DNA of 64,000 nt from assembly GCA_019637615.1 (NCBI GenBank), contig JAHBVJ010000003.1, positions 153,485-217,484 of the forward strand, in the 5' to 3' direction. Below are positions 16,929-24,334 of this stretch, in pieces. The position numbers were made by a program, and so were the translations under genes. This stretch comes from Anaerolineae bacterium (GTDB lineage: Bacteria > Chloroflexota > Anaerolineae > Aggregatilineales > UBA2796). Within the stretch, counting starts at the first letter, position 1. The number at the start of each line of letters is the position of its first letter. The notes under the pieces are model-generated. The model saw nothing but the letters and a program-made list of their open reading frames with translations. It was not told the DNA's origin and did no database searches.

Positions 16929-17084
16929 ATGAACATCAGCAAGATCAATCGATCCGTGCGTATCTCGGTGGCCGCCTTAATCTTGGCCTTGGCCGTTCTT
17001 GCGACCCAATTCGCGCCTGTCTCATCCGTCGCAGGTAGCCCGAACCCCGCCGCCGCTTGTGAACCCAGTATGGGAACTTGCTAA
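16929..17084 (+). CDS. small exported peptide precursor, copy 1 (51 aa, C-terminal C-x6-C)
   Basis: A 51-codon gene beginning ATG at 16929 and ending TGC TAA. The product has a basic N-terminus (MNISKINRSVR), a hydrophobic core (ISVAALILALAVLATQF), a conserved linker starting with APVSS, and the ending AAACEPSMGTC. It aligns without gaps to the product of 17404-17559, with 26 of 51 positions identical, concentrated in TQF-PVSS and in the AC E and GTC residues at the C-terminus. Signal peptidase could cut after SVA (residue 35) or AAA (residue 43). Cys44 and Cys51 could close a disulfide ring. A secreted signal peptide is inferred, not shown. A 36-bp palindrome follows. Confidence 0.7.
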   Translation: MNISKINRSVRISVAALILALAVLATQFAPVSSVAGSPNPAAACEPSMGTC

Positions 17085-17121
17085 TCCCCGAAACTAGACA
17101 AATTCCGTAGAAACTTAGTTT

Positions 17122-17157
17122 ATGAAGGCAGAACAGGATATCCTGTTCTGCCTTCAT
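17122..17157. terminator. perfect 36-bp palindrome after peptide gene 1
   Basis: ATGAAGGCAGAACAGGAT (17122-17139) is followed directly by its exact reverse complement (17140-17157): 18 uninterrupted base pairs with no spacer. It lies 37 bp after the stop of peptide gene 1. The terminator of peptide gene 2 shares the GCAGAA/TTCTGC core, so the two structures were probably duplicated with the genes. There is no long U-tract. Confidence 0.75.
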
Positions 17158-17403
17158 TTACAGAGGAAGATTTACATTTAGGAAATCGTCATATCTCTGT
17201 AAGACTTAGATTTACTCATCAGTATGATTTGTCTATTTTACATAATTGAGAATCAGATTGCCTTACTATATTCTTTTAAATATCAACTAGGCAAAGGTTA
17301 TACCTGCCAAGGAGAAAGGAATATTGTACGCACCATTTAATCGATAAGGAATTGCTCAAACACTGGAAATAAAACTTGTTTCGATAGAAAGTGAGACCAA
17401 CAT
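17158..17403. other. AT-rich leader region between the two peptide genes
   Basis: About 245 bp, clearly more AT-rich than the rest of the window. It must hold the promoter of peptide gene 2. A possible micro-ORF (TTG, seven codons) follows a good AAGGAG near 17310, but this could be chance. No other structure is evident. Confidence 0.4.
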
Positions 17404-17559
17404 ATGCGCACTCTTCAACTCAAGCGTTCGATGTACGTTTTTGTCATTGCCTTTTTCCTAGCTTTAGTCGTCCTTGTGACTCAATTCACACCTGTATCGT
17501 CCATTAGTGGCAATATAAATCTTGCATCGGCTTGCGAGTATGGGCCGGGCACCTGCTAA
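17404..17559 (+). CDS. small exported peptide precursor, copy 2 (51 aa, C-terminal C-x6-C)
   Basis: Same length and layout as the gene at 16929. A basic start (MRTLQLKRS) is followed by a hydrophobic core (MYVFVIAFFLALVVLVTQF), TPVSSISG, and the ending SACEYGPGTC. Conserved positions relative to copy 1 include TQF, PVSS, Gly36, Cys44, Glu45 and GTC at 49-51, while the residues between the cysteines differ (PSM against YGP). This pattern, with constant export signal and ring ends but variable ring interior, suits peptide signals of distinct specificity. GAAAGTGAG upstream may serve as ribosome-binding site. A rho-independent terminator follows, then the regulator gene 138 bp downstream. Confidence 0.7.
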   Translation: MRTLQLKRSMYVFVIAFFLALVVLVTQFTPVSSISGNINLASACEYGPGTC

Positions 17560-17601
17560 CTTTCGATAGCAAAGAATCAGTATGATAGAACATCTCTGGA
17601 T

Positions 17602-17632
17602 AGCAGAATGGGGCGACCTATTCTGCTTTTTT
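17602..17632 (+). terminator. rho-independent terminator of peptide gene 2
   Basis: AGCAGAAT (17602-17609) pairs with ATTCTGCT (17620-17627), followed by TTTTTT ending at 17632. It closes the peptide gene and separates it from the regulator, which would need its own promoter (TATAAT at 17655-17660). Confidence 0.85.
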
Positions 17633-17654
17633 CATTCATCACCCTTTTCTTCGC

Positions 17655-17660
17655 TATAAT
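17655..17660 (+). promoter_or_regulatory. likely -10 element of the SARP/NB-ARC/TPR gene
   Basis: Consensus TATAAT lies 37 bp before the start codon and just after the peptide gene 2 terminator. The -35 region (TCATTC at the right spacing) is weak, as expected for an activator-dependent promoter. Confidence 0.5.
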
Positions 17661-17696
17661 TTTTGAGAATTAAGACCTTCATTGAGATAGAACACT

Positions 17697-20600
17697 ATGA
17701 TTGCGTCCGGTCCTTCACTTGAATTGAACCTACTTCGTGCGGTACCTTCCTTAAAGTACGAAAACACAGAAATCAAATTAGGAGCCAAATCGCGAGATCT
17801 GATCGTGTTTTTGGGATTCAATGGAACGCGTAGCTACAAACGAGAAGACTTGATCCCGCAAATTTACGACGTGATTACATCGACAACCCGCGATGAATTC
17901 AGGCGACACGCTCTAGGCAATTTACCGGCGTCATTTAGACAGCTTTGTATCGAACGCCATTCGAATGGAGATGTTATTCAGTTTAACGCTGATCATCTTG
18001 TGGTCGATGTCCACCAATTCAACATGCAGGCCGAACTTGTACATCTGAGAATAAATCAGGAAAATCCGGTCTTACTGCTAGATGCTTTTCAGCGTATTCA
18101 AGAACTGTACAAATCAGATTTTTTGACTATCTATGCGCATGATGCGGGCATTTCAGAAAACATGCTGTATTGGCGCGCAGAACAAGAAAGGGTTCTTCGC
18201 CAAAAATATGCTCGTGTTTTGGAGGTGATGGTTCGTTACTACTTAGCGCAGCAAAACTTCGACAAGGCTCTTGAGCTTGCCAGTCAATGGTATCGGTTGG
18301 TGCAAAATAAGGATGAGAAAAGTGAGGAGTATTCGGCGCTGAAATATCTCGTATGGCTATATGCACATCAGCGGAGTTACGATGTCGCATTGGATTATTT
18401 GCATAACATCCTCGAACTGGACGACAGTCCGATCTTGAACTCTGACTACCAACTATTAGAACGCTGGCACAAGCATCTACTTGATCAAAAACAACCCCTT
18501 GTGGTGGAGGAACTTGGTCTGGCTTATCACATTCCACCATCACAAATAGTTCTGATCGATCTTGCAGATCTAAGCGATCTGGTTGGGAGAACTCCCAATA
18601 TTGAAGCCATTCTTAAGTTCCTTTTTGATCAATCTACACCTTCTATCCTGAGTATCACGGGTTTACCCGGCATGGGAAAGACAAGTCTGGTGCAAACAGT
18701 CCAGACTATAGCCCGTACACAAGACAAGATAAACTGCAATATCTATTTAAGTTGCCAACCAGACATGACGGTTGGGCAAATGCTGAATTGGATCGCGATT
18801 CAGCTCGAACAAGCTACTTGGCTTGGTTTCGATCAAAAAACCAAGCTGCACTTGATTGCGGATGAATTAAAACAAAAGACAGCCTTGCTTGTCTTAGACC
18901 ATTTTGAAAAACTCGATACATTAGCACAACAATCAATACTGGAAACCTTTGAGACTTTGGTCGATACCACAACTAGCAAAGGCATCATTGTTAGCCATAA
19001 ACCACCGCGAAACGATCTATCGACGATCGAACTTGATGGACTAACAAGTTCCGATATCAAAGAACTGGCAAAAAAGTACGCCTTGGAGCGGAATATCAAA
19101 AAAATCGAGCGGATTGAGATGTCAGCGTGGGAACAATTAAGAGCGCTTACGCTCGGCACACCATTGCTGCTCAATATAATTTTTAAGGGGTGGTCATTAG
19201 ACCCAGATTCTCTCCATAATCTGCTTACCCGCATCGCCACCCGATTGCAGGCAATTACGCAAGAGGGACTTGAATACGAAGCGCTGTGTAAAGCTATCGT
19301 TCAACTCATTTGGAGCCGTCTAACCGAGACCGAACGCACAGTATTGGTGTCTGTGCTGCATTTTGCCTTTGACGAAGGCGCGACGGAATCCGCATTATGC
19401 TTACTCAATAACGCTATCAATGAATTAACCGTCAAACAAGCACTATCAAAACTTCATATGGTCGGCTTGATAGAAGAAAAGTCCGTTACGGTTGACGGCC
19501 CACTCTACACGACACATGCGACAATTTACCAGTTGTTGAACAGGATGGTTGATGTAACTCCTTACGCTGACCAATTCGCGCGGACAAGGTCTACGTTTGT
19601 GAGTTATTTTCTTGAATTTGTCGCCAAGAATCAAACCGATCTGAAACGCCTAGAAGACAGTCGAAAGACGCTTCTCCGTGCTCTCGATATGGCATTTACC
19701 GAACGCGACGCTGGTGTTCTGGACAGTCTCTTACAGCTTTACCAGTTATTCGATACCTATGGTCATTACACAATCGGCGTAGACCTTACACTGAAAGCCA
19801 ATCAGGTCTTCGGTGAGCTTGCCGAATATCGCACCCCGTTACAGATCAACTTGGCTAAATATTACGAAAAACAAGGCCAATTTGCCCCCGCGCAAAAAAT
19901 TCTAGAAGCCATTTTGCGGCGAACCGATTCAGCCGACAGCGTGTCACAGCTTGATATTCTGTTGCAGCTCGGCATCCTACATATCAAACAACAGCAATAC
20001 GAACAGGCTCAACAACACTTAACCTCTGCGTTGGCATTGGCACAAGCCCAACACGATAAAGTCCGAGAATGTCGCATTTGGGGAAATCTTGCTTCAAGCC
20101 ATAGTGAAGCAGACCAACTAGATGAAGCCCAACGTTGTTGCGAAGCTTGTTTACAGATTGCCCAAGAGATGAGCAATAATCATATGATCGCCTTCGCTTT
20201 ACAGGGAATGGGTGTCATCGCCGTTAAGCGAAATGATTATCGATTGGCGAAATCTTTGTATGTCCACGCTTTTGAAGTTGTCAACCACCTTAATCACAAA
20301 GAACGCAATGCTTATTTATATATGAATATCGGTGTTTCCGATTACTATCTTGACCAATATGAATTGGCACGTGAGGAGTTTTTGCAAGGATTAGCAATTG
20401 CGGAACAGATACGACATCTTGAACTTATCGCGATATTGACGTGGAATTTAGGCGCGGTGGATGCGGCTTCTGGTGCTTTCCTGCAAGCGGAGGAGCGTCT
20501 CAAGCGAAGTCTACAGCTATCAATGCAAATCGGTCGTGAATGGTTTGTGGTGAATATCTTTGCTGAACTCGGTAAACTCAATTTGCGTCAACACATGCAC

Positions 20601-20930
20601 GATCTCGCCATGCGCGATTTCAATGCAGGTTGGAACAAGAGTGTCGCTGGCGGATTCAAGTTCCCTGCTGCTAAAGCGCTTTATGGCATGTGTTTGACCG
20701 AATTGACACGGAAACTTGCCGTCGGTTCTCGCAATGTGGACGAGGCGGTTAAGCTCATTTCGCCACTCCTTACCGACTCCGTACTCACTGGCATTCGCCA
20801 AGTGTCCATCGATTCAGAGGTTTTGCGCAAAGCAGAACACTTCTTGCAACAAGGGTTGAGCAACTTCCCACAAATTTCCGACTACTACATCGTCGAGGCG
20901 TTGACCAAGCTAATCTCAGCAGCCGACTGA
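17697..20930 (+). CDS. SARP-type regulator with NB-ARC/STAND ATPase and TPR domains
   Basis: A 1077-residue protein. Residues 1-100 match the region where SARP proteins have a winged-helix DNA-binding domain, though divergent (KLGAKSRDLIVFL onward); 100-290 form a helical BTAD-like domain. A nucleotide-binding STAND domain follows, with Walker A GLPGMGKTS at about 322-330 and Walker B-like TALLVLDHF further on. From about residue 640 to the end are TPR repeats (such as NLASSHSEADQLDEAQRCCE). Such proteins are ligand-gated transcription factors in which the TPR part usually senses the signal. The two exported-peptide genes directly upstream are candidate signal sources. Base composition is more AT-rich than the flanks, hinting at acquisition. 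Confidence 0.82.
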   Translation: MIASGPSLELNLLRAVPSLKYENTEIKLGAKSRDLIVFLGFNGTRSYKREDLIPQIYDVITSTTRDEFRRHALGNLPASFRQLCIERHSNGDVIQFNADHLVVDVHQFNMQAELVHLRINQENPVLLLDAFQRIQELYKSDFLTIYAHDAGISENMLYWRAEQERVLRQKYARVLEVMVRYYLAQQNFDKALELASQWYRLVQNKDEKSEEYSALKYLVWLYAHQRSYDVALDYLHNILELDDSPILNSDYQLLERWHKHLLDQKQPLVVEELGLAYHIPPSQIVLIDLADLSDLVGRTPNIEAILKFLFDQSTPSILSITGLPGMGKTSLVQTVQTIARTQDKINCNIYLSCQPDMTVGQMLNWIAIQLEQATWLGFDQKTKLHLIADELKQKTALLVLDHFEKLDTLAQQSILETFETLVDTTTSKGIIVSHKPPRNDLSTIELDGLTSSDIKELAKKYALERNIKKIERIEMSAWEQLRALTLGTPLLLNIIFKGWSLDPDSLHNLLTRIATRLQAITQEGLEYEALCKAIVQLIWSRLTETERTVLVSVLHFAFDEGATESALCLLNNAINELTVKQALSKLHMVGLIEEKSVTVDGPLYTTHATIYQLLNRMVDVTPYADQFARTRSTFVSYFLEFVAKNQTDLKRLEDSRKTLLRALDMAFTERDAGVLDSLLQLYQLFDTYGHYTIGVDLTLKANQVFGELAEYRTPLQINLAKYYEKQGQFAPAQKILEAILRRTDSADSVSQLDILLQLGILHIKQQQYEQAQQHLTSALALAQAQHDKVRECRIWGNLASSHSEADQLDEAQRCCEACLQIAQEMSNNHMIAFALQGMGVIAVKRNDYRLAKSLYVHAFEVVNHLNHKERNAYLYMNIGVSDYYLDQYELAREEFLQGLAIAEQIRHLELIAILTWNLGAVDAASGAFLQAEERLKRSLQLSMQIGREWFVVNIFAELGKLNLRQHMHDLAMRDFNAGWNKSVAGGFKFPAAKALYGMCLTELTRKLAVGSRNVDEAVKLISPLLTDSVLTGIRQVSIDSEVLRKAEHFLQQGLSNFPQISDYYIVEALTKLISAAD

Positions 20931-21042
20931 TCGATCGGGCAAACCAATCGCGTCTAGTCCCTCGTAACGCTTAGGGACACTCTAGGGACACCTACCTTAT
21001 ACCCTATCCCTTAGTTAGTAGTGACACTAAAAGGGATATACA

Positions 21043-22515
21043 ATGACACAGTCAACTTCACCGCAATTCACAGAAGATCGCCTTGCAGTCCGTTATGATT
21101 ACCTAGGAGAAGGACACCAGCCTTATCCCCAAGACGGTCACCGCACCCATACGATTGCCGAGGCTTTAGCCGCACCAATCGATGTCACTGTCACGATCTG
21201 TGGGCGTATATGCGCAATACACGATTATGGCACAACACAGATATTCGAGATTGAAGATGAAAGCGGCAGCATCCACCTTTTGATGACAAAGTACGAAACC
21301 GAAAGCTTCGACAAGTTGCACAATTTCCATACCGAGGATTTTATCCGCGCACAGGGTACGAGAATACTGACAGAAGACAATCTATTGGCTGTCATCGTCG
21401 ATCAATATGACATGCTAACAAAGACATTGCGTTCACTTCCCTCCGAAGATTCGCACATCGGGGAGAATGAACGTTATCTAGCGTGGAGTAAGAATAGCGA
21501 ACTGCGGAGAATTTTCCGTCAGCGCCATTGGATCAACGCCTCCATCAGAGATTTGCTCGATGCAGAAGGATACCTAGAGGCAGCGACACCAATCTTGCAC
21601 TCTTATCGCGGGATTGCGCCAACACGTCCATTTACTACCAACCTTAATTCTTCCAGCGACACAACCTTGTATTTGAAGAAATCAAGCGCATCTTATTTGA
21701 AGCGCATGATCGTAGGCGGCTTTGAAAAAGTTTACGAGATCAGCACGACTTTCCGGAATGAAGAGATAACCGATCAGAATAACGTAGAAGGCACCCTGCT
21801 AGAGTGCTATTCCGCTTACGCAGATTACAAAGATATGCTGATGTTGATCCAGCGTCTTTACCAAAATGCGGCAATCGCTGCTACGGGCACAGACATCGTT
21901 TATTACGACCTTGCGCGTCCGGACGAGAAAGGCAAAACACGCAGCAAGGGAATCGAACTGAACTTCCGCCGCCAGTGGAAATGCTTGACTGTATACGAAG
22001 CCATCCGTGACTACCTTGGCATTGATGTGACCAGCCTCACCGATGTGGAATTACAAGAGACCATAGCGCAAGTGAAGGGAATCCCCGTTGATCTCACTGA
22101 TTTGAAATATAAACCTTTCATCAGAGGTCTCAAGGTCACCGAGCTATTCAAAGTCGTGGAGCCAAATTTCATCCAGCCCACCTTCATCATCGATTTTCCA
22201 CGAGATACTACGGCTTTTTGCAAACGGCATCGAACCAACCCGGAATTGGTCGAGCGGCTTGAGGTTTACATGGCGGGTACGCGGGTTGGCTGCGCCTACA
22301 CAGAACTCAACGACCCCGTACTTCAGCGTGAATTCATGGAAGACGCACACGCCGATAAAACCTATCCAATCGATGAAGAGCTGATCGCCGCCCTAGAATA
22401 TGGGATGCCACCAACAAGCAGTATGCGACTAAATTTAGACCGGATGGTGATGCTCCTGACGAATGCGCGAAACATTCGAGACGTCATCCTGTTTCCGATG
22501 ATACCACACGCCTAA
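21043..22515 (+). CDS. divergent class II lysyl-tRNA synthetase paralogue
   Basis: A 490-residue protein with the full LysRS layout: an N-terminal OB-fold tRNA-binding domain (VTICGRICAIHDYG, FEIEDESGSIHLLM) and a class II core with YLKRMIVGGFEKVYEI, motif 2 FRNEE (237-241) and ALEYGMPPT before motif 3. Several normally invariant positions are changed. The glycines of motif 3 (TGGLGIGIDR in ordinary LysRS) read TSSMRLNLDR at 458-467, and the substrate loop RIAPELYLKR reads KKSSASYLKR at 212-221, losing the glutamate that contacts lysine. The motif 2 arginine and the final RDVILFP are kept. It may be a non-canonical aminoacyl transferase or a degenerate duplicate. AAAGGG precedes ATG 21043, 112 bp after the regulator. 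Confidence 0.8.
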   Translation: MTQSTSPQFTEDRLAVRYDYLGEGHQPYPQDGHRTHTIAEALAAPIDVTVTICGRICAIHDYGTTQIFEIEDESGSIHLLMTKYETESFDKLHNFHTEDFIRAQGTRILTEDNLLAVIVDQYDMLTKTLRSLPSEDSHIGENERYLAWSKNSELRRIFRQRHWINASIRDLLDAEGYLEAATPILHSYRGIAPTRPFTTNLNSSSDTTLYLKKSSASYLKRMIVGGFEKVYEISTTFRNEEITDQNNVEGTLLECYSAYADYKDMLMLIQRLYQNAAIAATGTDIVYYDLARPDEKGKTRSKGIELNFRRQWKCLTVYEAIRDYLGIDVTSLTDVELQETIAQVKGIPVDLTDLKYKPFIRGLKVTELFKVVEPNFIQPTFIIDFPRDTTAFCKRHRTNPELVERLEVYMAGTRVGCAYTELNDPVLQREFMEDAHADKTYPIDEELIAALEYGMPPTSSMRLNLDRMVMLLTNARNIRDVILFPMIPHA

Positions 22516-22697
22516 CTAACACTTTTGGGGAAGCCAGCCAGTTGAGGTTGGCTTCCCTATTATCTTCAGTGGGCTGTTCGACTCTGCGCGGTTGGATCGA
22601 ACGTCGCGACTGCTGCTAGTCTTAGTGCAGGTGATAGCCATCGACCAACCCACTCAAGAAGAACGGGCTAAGGCGGCATGATAGGGGAAAACGTGCG

Positions 22698-23171
22698 TTA
22701 CCAGATGCCAACAACTTGGCGCAAGATACCAAGCTCGCCAACGTGATAGGCGTTGTGATCCGCGACAATCAGAATTTCACGCAAAATTGTGTGGCCATCA
22801 TAGCCATGCGGGATCGGACTGTACAAGTCGGTGTGCGGGTCTTGCACGATGGCTACTAAGGCAGCGCGATCATTGAGAAATTGGTCAATCGTATGCTGCC
22901 AACCAGCGGCGTCGGTAGTGGCATCGGGCGTGGGCCAGTACTCGCGAGGCCATTCACGCGCCTGATAGTGCGAGTTGCGGATGTAATCGAGAATATCCCA
23001 CTGCGTGAGACGAAGATGCTCGATAAGATGCCAGAAAGTGTATTCGACGTTGGGCGGACGGGTATTGATGTGCGCGGCAGGGAAACGGCGCACCGCATTT
23101 TCAAAGCTCATATGCGCCTGCTCCTCGATGAGCAAGTTGACGAGCTGGTCACGCGTGTGTTGGTCAGACAT
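22698..23171 (-). CDS. DinB-family protein
   Basis: A 157-residue four-helix protein of the DinB/YfiT superfamily. Three histidines sit at the positions where members bind a metal: in TFWHLIEHLRLTQW, and in VADHNAYHVGELGILRQ near the C-terminus. Members include bacillithiol- and mycothiol-dependent transferases; others have unknown roles. It is convergent with the LysRS-like gene and 93 bp upstream of the aldo/keto reductase on the same strand. A second DinB protein, not closely similar, is at 38378-38893. Confidence 0.8.
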   Translation of the reverse strand: MSDQHTRDQLVNLLIEEQAHMSFENAVRRFPAAHINTRPPNVEYTFWHLIEHLRLTQWDILDYIRNSHYQAREWPREYWPTPDATTDAAGWQHTIDQFLNDRAALVAIVQDPHTDLYSPIPHGYDGHTILREILIVADHNAYHVGELGILRQVVGIW

Positions 23172-23264
23172 AGGATATAAACTCCCAAGCTGATGGACAG
23201 AATGAGAGATAGTGTATCCCTACCTGAGTTGGTAGGGATAGCTTGGTTGCGATAGTGACTAACG

Positions 23265-24182
23265 CTAAGGCAGTTTGTTGCCAGCGGCGCGATAGATTTC
23301 GTACCATTCCGGACGCGTAAGTGTGATGCCTGACGCCTGGCAGCTATCCTTGACGCGTTGCGGATTGGTGGTGCCGATGATGGGCTGCATCTGTGCGGGA
23401 TGGCGCAGCAACCACGCGATGGCGATAGCGGTGTTGGTTACACCCTTCGCCGCCGCAATCTCGTCGATCTTTTTGTTGAGTTCGGGGAACTTGGGATTAT
23501 CCAAGAACACGCCCTCGAAAAACCCGTACTGGAATGGCGACCACGGCTGGATGGTGATGCCTTTCAGGCGACAGTAATCCAAGATGCTGCCGTCACGGTC
23601 GATGGAGGGATCGATTTCCATGTTCACGTTGATGCCCGCATCGATCATGCCCGTGTTCGTGATGCTGAGTTGAAGCTGGTTGAAGAGAATAGGCTGCTTG
23701 ACGAACTTGGTTAGCAGTTCGATCTGCATCGGGTTCTGGTTGCTGACACCGAAGTATTTGACCTTGCCGCTATCCTGCAAAATGGTGAAGGATTCGGCAA
23801 CCTCCTCCGGCTCGACCAGCGCATCCGGGCGATGGAGCAGCAGCACATCGAGGTAATCCGTGCGGAGCCGCTTCAGGCTGCCGTCTACGGCCTCCAAAAT
23901 GTGCTCTTTGGAGAAGTCGAAGAAGCCTTTGCGAATCCCACACTTGGTCTGGATCAGCATCTTTTCGCGAACACGGGGCGACATATCGAGGGCTTCGGCA
24001 AATTTCGCTTCGGACTGTCCGCCGCCGTAAATATCAGCATGATCGAAGAAGTTGATACCGCAATCGAGCGCGGTTTGGATCAGGGTAGAAATGTCTTTAT
24101 TGGATAATTCGGAAATCCTCATGCAGCCTAATGAAATCTCGGATACGTCCAAGTCCGTGTTCGCGATCTTAATGTTTTTCAT
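23265..24182 (-). CDS. aldo/keto reductase
   Basis: About 305 residues of a TIM-barrel NADPH-dependent oxidoreductase. The catalytic tetrad is visible: Asp and Tyr in FFDHADIYGGGQSE, Lys in MLIQTKCGI, and His in DVLLLHRPDALVEPEE. The C-terminal cofactor-binding segment is PIIGTTNPQRVKDS. It resembles the YdhF-type AKR group. The substrate cannot be told. ATG 24182 is used because MKNIKIANTDLDVSEISLG is the usual start; an upstream in-frame extension of 32 codons lacks family character. Confidence 0.85.
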   Translation of the reverse strand: MKNIKIANTDLDVSEISLGCMRISELSNKDISTLIQTALDCGINFFDHADIYGGGQSEAKFAEALDMSPRVREKMLIQTKCGIRKGFFDFSKEHILEAVDGSLKRLRTDYLDVLLLHRPDALVEPEEVAESFTILQDSGKVKYFGVSNQNPMQIELLTKFVKQPILFNQLQLSITNTGMIDAGINVNMEIDPSIDRDGSILDYCRLKGITIQPWSPFQYGFFEGVFLDNPKFPELNKKIDEIAAAKGVTNTAIAIAWLLRHPAQMQPIIGTTNPQRVKDSCQASGITLTRPEWYEIYRAAGNKLP

Positions 24183-24280
24183 CTCAAGTATGTCCTGTTG
24201 AATGATACTCGTGACCATTATAGCCACGCTTATGCGTCGCAACCTTAATTCCGTTGCATATATCTCGGCTTTACGCAAAG

Positions 24281-24316
24281 AAAAAGGCTCTCATTCACTG
24301 GAATGAGAGCCTTTTT
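24281..24316 (-). terminator. strong bidirectional-looking terminator
   Basis: AAAAAGGCTCTCATTC (24281-24296), a 4-nt loop, then the exact complement GAATGAGAGCCTTTTT (24301-24316). It lies 18 bp after the stop of the large minus-strand A2M gene, with A/T runs on both sides. It would also shield the AKR promoter from read-through. Confidence 0.92.
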
Positions 24317-24334
24317 GACTAGCGGGAATAAGGG

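Noticed and set aside
17310..17345. Seven-codon frame after AAGGAG between the peptide genes
   Set aside because: Too short to judge and without similarity to the two peptide genes.
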